From: Syntrophaceticus sp050949745
Lineage (GTDB): Bacteria; Bacillota; DSM-12270; Thermacetogeniales; Thermacetogeniaceae
Direction of reading: 5' to 3'
DNA length: 64,000 nt
Assembly: GCA_050949745.1 (NCBI GenBank)
Contig: JBMNGF010000020.1
Location: 41,552-105,551, forward strand
Part shown: positions 16,568 through 25,708 of the stretch, piece after piece
Numbering within the stretch: the first letter of the stretch is position 1
Layout of the letters: each line of letters begins with the position of its first letter
The notes under the pieces: generated by a model
Databases searched by the model: none
Seen by the model: the letters and a program-made list of their open reading frames with translations, nothing else
Told to the model about the DNA's origin: nothing
Position numbers and translations under genes: made by a program

Positions 16568-17644
16568 ATGAAGATAAAAAAAATGTTAATTCCATTATTG
16601 ATTTGTATTTTAGGGTGTATGATGCTGGTGGCTGGCTGTGGAGAGAGCGAAACAAAAAAGGAACCAGAAAGTAAAACGGTTACTGTTACTGATTCTACTG
16701 GTAGGAGTGTAGAGCTGCCACAGCCATTGGAAAAGGTAGTTATCCTTAATACCGATGTGGCAGAAGCCATGCGCATATTGGGTGTACAGGACAAGGTGGT
16801 TGGGGTCAGTGATACAGTCCAAAAAGACCCCTTTATCGGTATGCAGGATAAAGAGGTGGTTGGAACTTGGAGCGAGCCCAATTTTGAAAAGATTGTAGAA
16901 GTGGAACCGCAGGTTGTAATATCATATGCCAGCAGTGGAGCGGGTGAGGAGGTCGCCGAGAAATTAAAATCTACAGATGTCAAGGTTTTGCTTCTGGACT
17001 TTTATAAGCCGGAAGAATATGATAAAGATTTAAAAACGTTGGGCAAGGTGTTTGGTAAAGAAGATCAAGCGGACGCCTTCTTGAAGTGGAAAGGTGAGCA
17101 AATAGCGATTTTAGATAAAGTGAAAGATATAAAAGAGGATGAAAAAACATCTGTATTTACTATAACTACCAATTATTTAGCGCAAGAGAAATGGAGTACT
17201 TATGGCAGCGGTACAGCTACTGCTCAGGGATTAGAGATGGCCGGTTTAGATAATGTGGCTGGGGAACTGGAGCAATATCCGGAGGTTAGCCCGGAATGGA
17301 TTTTAGAACAGAATCCGGAAGCCATAATTTTAATAGATCGTACAGATGGATATCTAGGATATGAAGTTGAGGGTGATACAGCGGTTAAGGATTATTATGA
17401 AAGTATAAAAAACAATAAAGTTCTAAGTAAAACAGATGCTCTGAAAAATGAGCAGTTCTATGTTATTTCCAGTGAACTTCTTGGTGCCGATAAGACCTAC
17501 CTGGGTGCGCTTTATCTGGTCAAATGGTTCTATCCGGAGCAGTTTACAAACATGGATCCTGAAAAATCTCTCCGAGAATATTTTGACGAGTGGCTGGATG
17601 TGCCGTACCAGGGTGAGTGGGCTTATCCATCTGCATCGGAGTAA
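16568..17644 (+). CDS. BtuF/FhuD-type periplasmic-binding lipoprotein
   Basis: A 358-residue receptor for the FecCD-type importer. It has a lipoprotein signal with lipobox Cys at residue 24, then the typical start of class III binding proteins (TVTVTDSTGRSVELP, then EKVVIL) and the two-lobed helical-backbone fold joined by one long helix. The chosen ATG follows AGAGGAGG; an in-frame ATG at 16508 has no such site and would bury the signal peptide. Relatives bind ferric siderophores, cobalamin, heme or other chelates. Ligand is not readable here. Confidence 0.92.
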   Translation: MKIKKMLIPLLICILGCMMLVAGCGESETKKEPESKTVTVTDSTGRSVELPQPLEKVVILNTDVAEAMRILGVQDKVVGVSDTVQKDPFIGMQDKEVVGTWSEPNFEKIVEVEPQVVISYASSGAGEEVAEKLKSTDVKVLLLDFYKPEEYDKDLKTLGKVFGKEDQADAFLKWKGEQIAILDKVKDIKEDEKTSVFTITTNYLAQEKWSTYGSGTATAQGLEMAGLDNVAGELEQYPEVSPEWILEQNPEAIILIDRTDGYLGYEVEGDTAVKDYYESIKNNKVLSKTDALKNEQFYVISSELLGADKTYLGALYLVKWFYPEQFTNMDPEKSLREYFDEWLDVPYQGEWAYPSASE

Positions 17645-17673
17645 CTAGTAAAGGATAAAAAATACCCCGGAGT

Positions 17674-17714
17674 ACCTAGCAGATAATAATCGAACCACAG
17701 CTGGGACTCCGGGT
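17674..17714 (+). terminator. Hairpin after the binding-lipoprotein gene
   Basis: CCCGGAGT and ACTCCGGG form an 8-base stem in the gap between the lipoprotein and the ChlI-ChlD gene, 30 bases after the stop. Only a weak T-rich tail follows. It may end the transporter transcript or trim it before the chelatase AAA genes. Confidence 0.4.
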
Positions 17715-17767
17715 CTGATTTATTACAGGAAAGTCTGCTGTAGAGTCTTAAGTTTGGAGGTGGAACT

Positions 17768-19768
17768 TTGCAGAACAAAAAAAGATTTACTTATCCCTTT
17801 ACAGCACTTTTAGGACAAGAAAAGATGAAGAAGGCCCTTCTGTTGAACGCCGTCAATCCTCGGCTGGGTGGTGTTCTGATCAGGGGAGAAAAGGGCACTG
17901 CCAAGTCGACGGCTGTGCGTTCTCTGGCTGCCCTGCTGCCGGAAGTACCGGTGATCGCAGGGTGTCCTTACCAGTGTGACCCCTTTCAGCCCAGAAAACT
18001 CTGTATTAATTGTAGAGCTGCATACAACGGGGAAACTCCACCACTCATTTGGCGGCGGGTACAGGTTATTGATCTTCCAGTATCAGCGACTGAAGACCGT
18101 GTGGTTGGGAGTTTGGACTTCGAATACGCGGTGAAGCATGGGGGGCGCCGCTTTGAACCCGGCCTTTTAGCCCGGGCGAACCGGGGGATCCTTTATGTGG
18201 ATGAGGTCAATCTGCTTGATGATCACCTGGTGGATCTACTGGACGCCGCGGCGCAGGGAGTCAACTTCGTGGAGAGAGAGGGGATCTCCTACAGCCATCC
18301 GGCAGAATTTATCCTGGTGGGCACCATGAATCCGGAAGAAGGAGAACTGAGGCCCCAGCTGATCGACCGCTTCGGCCTCTGTGTGCAGATAGAAGGGGAG
18401 AGCGATCCAGAGATGAGGGTAGAGATTATCAAGCGCCGGGAGTTTTTTGACCAAGACCCTCTGGGGTTTCTAGAAAAGTGGGCTGAAGAAGAAGAAAAAG
18501 TGCGCCATGAAATTATTAATGCTCGTGACCTGCTCGCAGAGGTCACCATGGCACCTGAACTGGAAGAGCTGGTTACCCAGATCTGCACCGAAGCGTTGGT
18601 GGCAGGGCACAGAGCGGATCTAGTGATGACTGCTTGTGCCCGCACCTTGGCTGCCTTTTACGGAAGGCGAGAAGTGAGTGAGAGTGATGTCCACGAGGCT
18701 GCGGAATATGTTCTTCCACACCGCATGCGTGAGGCACCCCCTCCACCACAGGAACCGGAACCCCCGGAACCTGAAGAACCTGATCAGCCAGAGGAACCGG
18801 AAGACGAAGAAGAACAGGAACAGGAACAAGAACAACAACAGCAGCAGCCCTCTGAGATGCAAGAGGATGATCAGGAAGAGCAGGATCAACCCCCTCAGAA
18901 AGCACCCCCGCAGGGCGCACCCGAGATCGTCTTTGCTGTAGGTGAGCCCTTCCCTGTACGCCGGATCAGCTATAAGGTCAAGGGGATACTGCGCAGGGGT
19001 TCCGGGAGGAGATCCCGCGGTCAGACAGCCACCAAATCGGGACGCTATGTGCGGAGCACCACGCGCTGGGAGAGGCAGGATTTGGCCTTTGATGCCACCC
19101 TCCGTGCGGCAGCGCCTTACCAGAAGCGTCGCCAGCGAGATGGAGTTGCTGTTGTCATTGAACTTGGTGATCTGCGGGAAAAGGTGCGTGAAAAAAGGGT
19201 AGGCAACTTCCTCCTTTTTGTGGTGGATGCCAGCGGATCAATGGGAGCACAGCAGAGGATGGTAGAGGCCAAAGGAGCTGTCCTGTCACTACTTTTGGAT
19301 GCTTATCAAAAGCGGGATAAAGTAGGCATGGTGGTCTTCCGTGGAGAACAGGCCGAGGTTATTCTTCCCCCTACCAACAGTGTGGAGCGCGCCCAAAAAC
19401 TCCTGGAAGAACTTCCTACCGGCGGCAGGACACCCCTCTCCGCTGGGCTCATCAAATCATATGAGGTGGCCAAAGCCCATCTCTTTAAAGACCCCGATAT
19501 CAGGCCGCTGCTGATCATTATCTCCGATGGCAAGGCAAATGTAAGTTTAGGTGAGGAGCGGCCATTAGCAGAAGCCACCAGTGCTGCCGAGATAATCAAA
19601 GATGAAGGGCGCATCAAAAGCCTTGTTGTAGATGTAGAGAACAGCGGTTTTCTCACATTCGGCCTTGCCCAACAGCTTGCTGAGGTGATGGATGCAGACT
19701 ACTATAAACTGGACGACCTCAAGGCAGATCGCCTAGTGGAAGCAGTACACGGCGTCCTGGATGCGTGA
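17768..19768 (+). CDS. Magnesium/cobalt chelatase ChlI-ChlD fusion (AAA + VWA)
   Basis: A 666-residue motor subunit for the CobN-type chelatase. The N-terminal AAA domain has Walker A (GEKGTAKST, from residue 40), a four-Cys insert (Cys 66, 70, 79, 82), Walker B (VDEVN, 144-148) and sensor region (GTMNPEEGELRPQL). A linker at ~320-385 is made almost wholly of Pro, Glu and Gln. The C-terminal VWA domain has the metal-ion-dependent adhesion site DASGS at residue 487. Such ChlI-ChlD proteins, ATP-fuelled, drive metal insertion by the large subunit. TTG start behind GGAGGTGG. A second ChlI follows. Confidence 0.93.
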   Translation: MQNKKRFTYPFTALLGQEKMKKALLLNAVNPRLGGVLIRGEKGTAKSTAVRSLAALLPEVPVIAGCPYQCDPFQPRKLCINCRAAYNGETPPLIWRRVQVIDLPVSATEDRVVGSLDFEYAVKHGGRRFEPGLLARANRGILYVDEVNLLDDHLVDLLDAAAQGVNFVEREGISYSHPAEFILVGTMNPEEGELRPQLIDRFGLCVQIEGESDPEMRVEIIKRREFFDQDPLGFLEKWAEEEEKVRHEIINARDLLAEVTMAPELEELVTQICTEALVAGHRADLVMTACARTLAAFYGRREVSESDVHEAAEYVLPHRMREAPPPPQEPEPPEPEEPDQPEEPEDEEEQEQEQEQQQQQPSEMQEDDQEEQDQPPQKAPPQGAPEIVFAVGEPFPVRRISYKVKGILRRGSGRRSRGQTATKSGRYVRSTTRWERQDLAFDATLRAAAPYQKRRQRDGVAVVIELGDLREKVREKRVGNFLLFVVDASGSMGAQQRMVEAKGAVLSLLLDAYQKRDKVGMVVFRGEQAEVILPPTNSVERAQKLLEELPTGGRTPLSAGLIKSYEVAKAHLFKDPDIRPLLIIISDGKANVSLGEERPLAEATSAAEIIKDEGRIKSLVVDVENSGFLTFGLAQQLAEVMDADYYKLDDLKADRLVEAVHGVLDA

Positions 19769-19814
19769 CAAGAATTCCAATAAAAACTAAGCAAAAGGGA
19801 AAGGGTTGGTAATT

Positions 19815-20885
19815 ATGGAACAAACAATAGAACAGACTGTAAGGTACATTTACCCCTTTACAGCACTTGTGGGGCAGGATGGCATGAAACTCGCCCTGAT
19901 TCTCAATGCCATTAATCCAAAACTGGCCGGCGTTTTAATCCGCGGAGAAAAAGGCACAGCCAAGTCGACAGCGGTGCGTGCCCTGGCGGCTTTGCTACCT
20001 GATAACCAGGTAATGGTCGACTGCCCCTTTGGATGTGACCCGGAGGATGTTACCACAATGTGCAGTTCCTGTAGAGAGCAGCTTACAAGCGGTGATGAAT
20101 TGGACAAGACAAAACGCAAGATGCGAGTTGTTGAACTGCCCGTTTCCGCCACCGAGGACCGGGTGGTAGGAACCCTCGACCTGGAAGAGGCCATCAAAAA
20201 GGGGGAAAGGCGCTTTGAGCCTGGTGTCTTGGCAGAAGCTAACCGCGGCATCCTTTATGTTGATGAGGTCAACCTACTGGATGACCATATAGTTGATGTT
20301 TTATTGGATTCAGCTGCAATGGGCGTCAATACGGTGGAGCGGGAGGGAGTGTCCTTTACACATCCCGCAAACTTTATGCTTGTGGGAACCATGAACCCCG
20401 AAGAAGGGGAACTAAGACCCCAACTCTTAGACCGCTTTGGCTTGTGTGTACAGATCGAGGGGATCCTTGACCCTGACCAGCGGGTGGAGGTGATCCGCAG
20501 AAGAGTTGCCTTTGAGGAAGACCCTGCCGGATTCTGCGAGGATTGGGAACCGGAACAGGAAAAACTACGGCAGCAGATAATAGCAGCTAAAAAAGCCCTG
20601 CCCAAGGTGCAGGTATCTGATAAGATGCTCTACCTAATCGCGGACATAGCTGTAGAAATGGGAGTAGACGGCCACCGCGCCGATCTGATCATGATGAAGG
20701 CAGCAAAAACTATGGCTGCACTCCAGGGACGGGATGAAGTCAATGAAGAAGATATCCGTGCTACAGCAGATCTGGCTCTCATGCACAGGATGCGCCGCAA
20801 ACCCTTCCAGGATCTCCGCCTTGATCAGCAGAAGCTGGAGGAGGTCATGGGGGGGCGAAGCCATCTGCATACACACAGCTCTTAA
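19815..20885 (+). CDS. Magnesium chelatase ChlI-type AAA ATPase
   Basis: A 356-residue AAA protein closely similar to the first half of the preceding gene. Walker A (GEKGTAKST, from residue 44), four-Cys insert (70, 74, 83, 86), Walker B (VDEVN) and GTMNPEEGELRPQL are all present; there is no VWA domain. In chelatases, a free ChlI hexamer ring stacks on a ChlD ring, so this gene and the fusion would make the two rings. I take the ATG at 19815; a TTG at 19806 is also possible. The two genes probably arose by duplication and domain loss. Confidence 0.93.
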   Translation: MEQTIEQTVRYIYPFTALVGQDGMKLALILNAINPKLAGVLIRGEKGTAKSTAVRALAALLPDNQVMVDCPFGCDPEDVTTMCSSCREQLTSGDELDKTKRKMRVVELPVSATEDRVVGTLDLEEAIKKGERRFEPGVLAEANRGILYVDEVNLLDDHIVDVLLDSAAMGVNTVEREGVSFTHPANFMLVGTMNPEEGELRPQLLDRFGLCVQIEGILDPDQRVEVIRRRVAFEEDPAGFCEDWEPEQEKLRQQIIAAKKALPKVQVSDKMLYLIADIAVEMGVDGHRADLIMMKAAKTMAALQGRDEVNEEDIRATADLALMHRMRRKPFQDLRLDQQKLEEVMGGRSHLHTHSS

Positions 20886-21147
20886 TGTTTATTAAACGCT
20901 ATGCTGAGTAATTATGTGTTAAACCGATCATCGATATGATCTGCTCTACAGGAAACCAGCTTAGCAACGGGTTTAACTATGTCAATAATACCGTCAATAA
21001 CTCAAGATGATCAACAGAAACAGGGTTGACAGTTTTCTCCGTGTGATAAAGAGTGAGGCATTTTTAATTGAGGCAGTGAAATTTTAGTCAGAGGAAACGT
21101 GACATAGCGCAAAAATCTGCGAAATAGGGATAAGGAGTGTTTTTCAT

Positions 21148-21993
21148 TTGATCGAGATTAGCGGTCTCTGCAAGTACTACAAAGAAGTGAAAGCAGTTGA
21201 TCACCTGGATATGACAGTGCAAGAAGGAGAGATATTTGGCCTGCTGGGACCGAACGGAGCCGGGAAGACGACCACGATGCGCATCCTGACGACATTAGCG
21301 CGCCCGACCGCAGGGAAAGTGTACATCAACGGCAGAGAGGTGTCCCGCAGAGAAAGGCAGATCAAAAATGAGATCGGCGTTGTTTCCCAGACAGAAAATC
21401 TAGACGTAGAGATGACAGCCCGGGAGAACATGGAATTACACGGGCGCCTCTTCAAGATACCCGTCCAGGAGCGGCGAGAACAGATCGAAAAACTGCTTGC
21501 TTTTGTGGATTTGACTGAGCGTGCGGATACGGCTGTAGGCCGATTTTCCGGGGGTATGAAAAGGAGGCTGATGATTGCCCGCGCCCTGCTGCACAGTCCG
21601 CGCCTCATCCTAATGGACGAGCCGACAGTGGGACTTGACCCCCAGGTGCGCCGCAAGATCTGGGATCTGATCAGGAGTCTCAACAGCGAGCGGATCACAG
21701 TGTTGTTGACCACCCACTATATTGAGGAGGCAGAACTGCTCTGCCACAGAGTGGGGATCATGAACAAAGGGAAATTGATAGCCCTGGGAACTCCCGCAGA
21801 ACTAAAAAAGAAAGTGGGCAAGTTCGTTGTGGAGGTCCCCAACCATAACGAGACCGAGTACCATGTCTGCGAAGAGAGAGGAGAGGCGCTGCGCTACGCC
21901 TCAGCGATGCAAAAGGACATGGTGATCAGAGAGAGCAACCTGGAAGATGTCTTCGTGGAACTGACCGGGCGCAAGGTGGGTGAGGTGAGATGA
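21148..21993 (+). CDS. ABC-2 type exporter ATP-binding protein (DrrA-like)
   Basis: A 281-residue ATPase with Walker A (GPNGAGKTT), signature FSGGMKRR, Walker B (LILMDEPTVGLD) and switch His (TTHYIEEAE), and the short C-terminal domain of the DrrA/CcmA group. It starts at a TTG after TAAGGAG and overlaps the permease start by 4 bases. It follows the chelatase AAA genes after a 262-base gap in which I see no gene. Exporters of this class move drugs, lipids or small metabolites outward. Here it might release a metal chelate or a spent ligand, which is a guess from position. Confidence 0.9.
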   Translation: MIEISGLCKYYKEVKAVDHLDMTVQEGEIFGLLGPNGAGKTTTMRILTTLARPTAGKVYINGREVSRRERQIKNEIGVVSQTENLDVEMTARENMELHGRLFKIPVQERREQIEKLLAFVDLTERADTAVGRFSGGMKRRLMIARALLHSPRLILMDEPTVGLDPQVRRKIWDLIRSLNSERITVLLTTHYIEEAELLCHRVGIMNKGKLIALGTPAELKKKVGKFVVEVPNHNETEYHVCEERGEALRYASAMQKDMVIRESNLEDVFVELTGRKVGEVR

Positions 21994-22727
21994 TAACAGA
22001 TACATACACGGTTTTTTGGCGGGAAATGGTGCTGTTGCGCAAGAAATTCAAGAGCTTTTTTGCAGGTAGTATGGTCAGCCCCTTGCTCTATCTGCTTTCT
22101 TTCGGCTGGGGGCTGGGGAGGAATATTCAATTTGGCACAACGAGCTACCTGGATTTTGTTGTGCCGGGTATCATCGCCTTGAGCGCTATGAATGCCAGCT
22201 ACAATGCCACAGGCGCCTCGCTCAATGTCAGCCGGCTGTACCATAAAACGCTGGAGGAATTCCTGGCGGCGCCGATTAGTGTCTACTCACTGGTGCTGGG
22301 CAACATTTTCAGCGGCTGCTTTCGTGGCCTGTTTTCATCGGTGATCATTATTATTTTTTCCTATTTTTTTGGAGCACATTTGCACCTTAATGTGTGGTTC
22401 TTTGTTTCTCTGCTGCTGACCTGTTTCTTATTCGCTGCTTTGGGGTTAGTGGCAGCGATGGTGGTTAGTACCCATGAAGAAATGTCGCGTTTCGCCACCT
22501 TTGTCATCCTTCCCATGACATTCTTGTGCGGGACCTTTTTTCGGGTAGAAAATTATCCCCCATTGGTCGCCGCCTTAGTTCAGGCTTTACCCCTTACCCA
22601 TTCCGCTGTTTCACTGCGGGCCATAGCCCTGAACACAGGTTTCCCTCTGGTTTCCTTGCTTGTTCTGGCTGCTTATGCGGCGGTGCTGTTCGCCCTGGGG
22701 CTGTGGGTGACGTATCGGGTGGAGTAA
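21990..22727 (+). CDS. ABC-2 type exporter permease
   Basis: A 245-residue membrane subunit with six hydrophobic segments, starting at an ATG that overlaps the ATPase stop (ATGA). The ABC-2 signature region lies around LTHSAVSLRAIALN near the C-terminus. With the preceding ATPase it forms a homodimeric-permease exporter of the DrrAB type. It is the last gene before the cobalamin riboswitch. Confidence 0.9.
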   Translation: MITDTYTVFWREMVLLRKKFKSFFAGSMVSPLLYLLSFGWGLGRNIQFGTTSYLDFVVPGIIALSAMNASYNATGASLNVSRLYHKTLEEFLAAPISVYSLVLGNIFSGCFRGLFSSVIIIIFSYFFGAHLHLNVWFFVSLLLTCFLFAALGLVAAMVVSTHEEMSRFATFVILPMTFLCGTFFRVENYPPLVAALVQALPLTHSAVSLRAIALNTGFPLVSLLVLAAYAAVLFALGLWVTYRVE

Positions 22728-22750
22728 GGAAACTTGACAAGCGAATAATT

Positions 22751-22970
22751 GAAACAGGGTGCTGTATCCGCTGTTAGAGCGTGATGCACAAGGGAAGTCC
22801 GGTGAAATCCGGCGCGGTCCCGCCACTGTGATGGGGATCTGTCTTACACACAATGCCACTTTTCAGTGTTGCGAGCGGTTCTTTTTTAACCGGGTTAGTT
22901 GAAAATCAACCGTTTGGCGCGGAGGGGAAGGCGTAAGGCAGAAATGAACCAGAAGCCAGGAGACCTGCCT
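22751..22970 (+). promoter_or_regulatory. Cobalamin (B12) riboswitch
   Basis: All the core blocks of the B12 element are present in order: GATGCACAAGGGAA, then GGTGAAATCC, the highly conserved GCGGTCCCGCCACTGTGA (22814-22831), and finally AAGCCAGGAGACCTGCC (22953-22969). The peripheral arms are longer than minimal. A T-run begins at 22972. It should repress the two genes downstream when adenosyl- or methylcobalamin is abundant. It lies after, not before, the chelatase genes, so their control by B12 is not shown. Confidence 0.97.
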
Positions 22971-23164
22971 TGTTTTTTTATTAGCCGTTACTGCCTGCGC
23001 GGATAGGAAAGTGGTTGCCCCGTTATGAATTCAGTAGGTGCCTAAGAGCCAATACCAGCCCTTTCCGGAATTGTCAATAAAAGTTGCTGATTATAACTTA
23101 TAATTGTATTACAATAAACCAGAGGCACAAAGAGAATGAAGGAAGAATACAAGGGGGTATTTCA

Positions 23165-23908
23165 ATGAAGAGGAACATCATTCATATCGATGAGGAGAAG
23201 TGTGATGGCTGCGGTCTCTGTATTGAAGCCTGCCATGAGGGCGCACTGCAGTTGGTCGATGGAAAAGCAAAGCTGGTATCCGAATCTTACTGTGACGGTT
23301 TAGGAGATTGTCTGCCCGAATGCCCCACAGGTGCAATTACTATTGAGGAGCGGGAGGCTGAACCTTTTGATGAAGAGGCGGTAAAGAAAAACATGGAGTC
23401 AAAACAATGTGAATGTGATTCATCAGACACATTGCCAGACACGCTGCCCTGCGGCTGCCCCGGTACACAGGTGAAGCCAATTCACAAAGAGGATGCGGCT
23501 GCACATCCTGTTTCCGCAGCAGTTCAAACAGAAGTGGAATCCCAATTAGCTCAATGGCCGTGTCAGATCAAGTTGGTGCCGGTTAATGCGCCATATTTAG
23601 ATAATGCGCATCTGTTGGTTGCTGCGGACTGCACAGCCTATGCTTATGCCAATATTCACAATGACTTTATGCGCAATAAAATCACCCTGATCGGCTGCCC
23701 GAAACTGGACAGTGTTGATTATTCTGAGAAGTTGACAGAGATCTTGAAAGCACATAATATCAAGAGTATTACTGTTTTGCGCATGGAAGTACGATGCTGC
23801 AGTGGGCTCGTAAACTCTGTCAAAAAGGCTATGATTGACAGCGGGACTATGATTCCTTGGAGAGTAGTCACCATCAGCAGTGATGGAAGAATCGTTGAGG
23901 ATTGCTAA
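23165..23908 (+). CDS. 4Fe-4S ferredoxin-type protein under B12 riboswitch control
   Basis: A 247-residue cytoplasmic protein. Residues 1-70 form a ferredoxin module with CDGCGLCIEAC and a second, altered cluster site (CDGLGDCLPECP). A Cys-rich linker follows (CECDSSD, CGCPG), and the C-terminal ~130 residues form another domain with several Cys (AADCTAY, GCPKLD, EVRCCSG). This architecture is common in anaerobes as an uncharacterised iron-sulfur protein. ATG at 23165 has CAAGGGGG upstream. It is the first gene after the riboswitch and is followed by a NapH-like membrane protein, suggesting an electron-delivery pair needed when B12 is scarce. Confidence 0.85.
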   Translation: MKRNIIHIDEEKCDGCGLCIEACHEGALQLVDGKAKLVSESYCDGLGDCLPECPTGAITIEEREAEPFDEEAVKKNMESKQCECDSSDTLPDTLPCGCPGTQVKPIHKEDAAAHPVSAAVQTEVESQLAQWPCQIKLVPVNAPYLDNAHLLVAADCTAYAYANIHNDFMRNKITLIGCPKLDSVDYSEKLTEILKAHNIKSITVLRMEVRCCSGLVNSVKKAMIDSGTMIPWRVVTISSDGRIVEDC

Positions 23909-23912
23909 TATC

Positions 23913-24443
23913 ATGATTAAATGGAGAAAGATAGTTCAGACAATATTTTTAGTTATGTTTATAGCCTTGATAGCGGCAGGCAAAAGCCAGGTGTGGATGG
24001 GGTTGTTTCTCTTAGGTATACTGCTTGCCATGTTTGTTGGGCCGATCTACTGCGGCTTGATGTGTCCGATTAACACGGTTACTGGGTTGATCGCCTGGAT
24101 CTTACAAAAGCTAGGGGTAAAAAGGCTTGGTGTTCCTGGTTTGATTAAAAAACCGGTTTTTCGTTATGGCATGCTCGCTGCTTTTATTGCCGTGATGCTC
24201 CTGGTTTTAGTCAGCGGGAAAAAAATACCGATACTGGTAGTAATGTTGATATTGGGAGCGGTTCTTTCAATATTTTTTCATGAAAGCATATGGCATAATT
24301 ATCTATGCCCCTTTGGAACTATCATAAATGCAGCTAGTTCCTTTGCCAGGAAATTTCTCAATATTGAACCGGTTCTAATGCAGAAAATGCGGCCGTTGCA
24401 GCAAAGTATGTCCGGAAGAAGCAGTGATAAGAGCGAAACATAG
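23913..24443 (+). CDS. NapH/NosR-like membrane iron-sulfur protein
   Basis: A 176-residue membrane protein with four or five hydrophobic segments and two Cys motifs of the polyferredoxin-membrane family (YCGLMCP near residue 48 and LCPFG near residue 133). Family members pass electrons across the membrane to or from quinones and periplasmic enzymes; the soluble ferredoxin domains usually fused at the end are missing here. The start at 23913 is 4 bases after the previous stop. The upstream ferredoxin protein may supply the missing soluble module. Regulated by the same B12 riboswitch. Confidence 0.75.
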   Translation: MIKWRKIVQTIFLVMFIALIAAGKSQVWMGLFLLGILLAMFVGPIYCGLMCPINTVTGLIAWILQKLGVKRLGVPGLIKKPVFRYGMLAAFIAVMLLVLVSGKKIPILVVMLILGAVLSIFFHESIWHNYLCPFGTIINAASSFARKFLNIEPVLMQKMRPLQQSMSGRSSDKSET

Positions 24444-24504
24444 TTTAATGAATAGAGAGTTGTCCTGTAGTAATGGAAAGACAATAAAATTTGTCATAAG
24501 AGAA

Positions 24505-24540
24505 TTGGGAGAAGCAGTTTGCTTTCTCCCTTTATTTTTC
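24505..24540 (+). terminator. Terminator after the NapH-like gene
   Basis: GGGAGAAGCA and TGCTTTCTCCC form a stem with one bulge and a short loop, followed by TTTATTTTT. It closes the riboswitch operon 60 bases after the last stop. Confidence 0.7.
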
Positions 24541-24650
24541 CACGTGGCAGGAAATGGCAGCATAGTATTAAAATGTTATATAAAGCTGTTTATGGGAGGA
24601 AAATTATAAACATACATCAATAACCTTGAAAAATAAACAGCTATAAGAGC

Positions 24651-25505
24651 TTATCTTTTGATGATATTTTTGATTCTATCATAAGCTGCGGCTGCATCAT
24701 CATATCCCTGTTTATATAAATCATTCAATTTTTCACCGCTTTTTTCAAAGCGGTCCACAGTTAGTTTTTTTGAGGGTCTGATCACTGCAACCTGTCCCTT
24801 TTGTTCCAATTGGTCTATATAAAGCAGAGTTTTGTTGTAAACCTGGTATCGATTCAGCATAGCGGTGATAAGATTGGGGTAATCTCGGTATTTCTTTTGT
24901 AACAATAAACGCTGTGGTGTGCTGATCGGTTTCTTTTGATAACCCTGGTTGCGGGTTAAGACCACTACATTCTTCTGATAACCATCTGTTATGGCCTGGC
25001 GAATAGGAATAGGATCAGTAATTCCTCCATCCAACAGCTGGTACCCTCTGAAGTGAACAATAGGTGAAACAAATGGAAGGGAAATTGAAGCTCGCAAAAT
25101 AGTGAATTTTTTATCCATCTCACCCTTATCAAAATATAAAGCTTTCCCTGTTATGCAATCAGTGACCCCAACTTTAAAAATAATCGGTGAATTGAAGAAA
25201 GCTTCATAATCAAAGGGCACTTTGTGGTTGGGAATTTCGTCGAAGATAAAATCCATACCAAAAAGAGAACCTTTTTTGACAAGGCTTTTTAAGCTCATAT
25301 AACGCCAGTCATCAATAAAGGCGGTATTGACTATTTTATTGCGCCCTTTTTGCCGGGAAATATAAGATACTGCATTACTAGCACCTGCTGAAACGCCTAT
25401 TACATATTCGAAGAGCATGTCTTTTTCTAAAAAAAAGTCCAATACCCCTGCTGTATAAAGCCCCCTCATCCCACCGCCTTCAAGGACAAGACCAGTTTGA
25501 ATCAT
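24651..25505 (-). CDS. Patatin-like phospholipase (RssA family)
   Basis: A 284-residue serine lipase-type protein of the cytoplasm. The oxyanion loop EGGGMRG (residues 9-15), the nucleophile motif GVSAG with Ser39, and the DGG with Asp159 that completes the Ser-Asp dyad are all visible. Bacterial members of this YjjU/RssA group hydrolyse phospholipid or ester bonds; exact substrate is unknown. It stands alone on the minus strand, tail to tail with the B12 operon. Confidence 0.9.
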   Translation of the reverse strand: MIQTGLVLEGGGMRGLYTAGVLDFFLEKDMLFEYVIGVSAGASNAVSYISRQKGRNKIVNTAFIDDWRYMSLKSLVKKGSLFGMDFIFDEIPNHKVPFDYEAFFNSPIIFKVGVTDCITGKALYFDKGEMDKKFTILRASISLPFVSPIVHFRGYQLLDGGITDPIPIRQAITDGYQKNVVVLTRNQGYQKKPISTPQRLLLQKKYRDYPNLITAMLNRYQVYNKTLLYIDQLEQKGQVAVIRPSKKLTVDRFEKSGEKLNDLYKQGYDDAAAAYDRIKNIIKR

Positions 25506-25708
25506 TTCTTCACCCCTAATAACTTCATTTAATAATGATACCTTCTATGGCACAGCAATTTCTTTAAATAGGAGTATAAGTGCGTGATGTAACCGCACTA
25601 TTCCTATGAGGTACAGTGAAAATGTCGAACATATAGCTGCTTCCTTCTAATGACGAACTATCCATTAATAAAGACTAAAATGTGGCAAATGAAACGTCCC
25701 CGTGCCAC

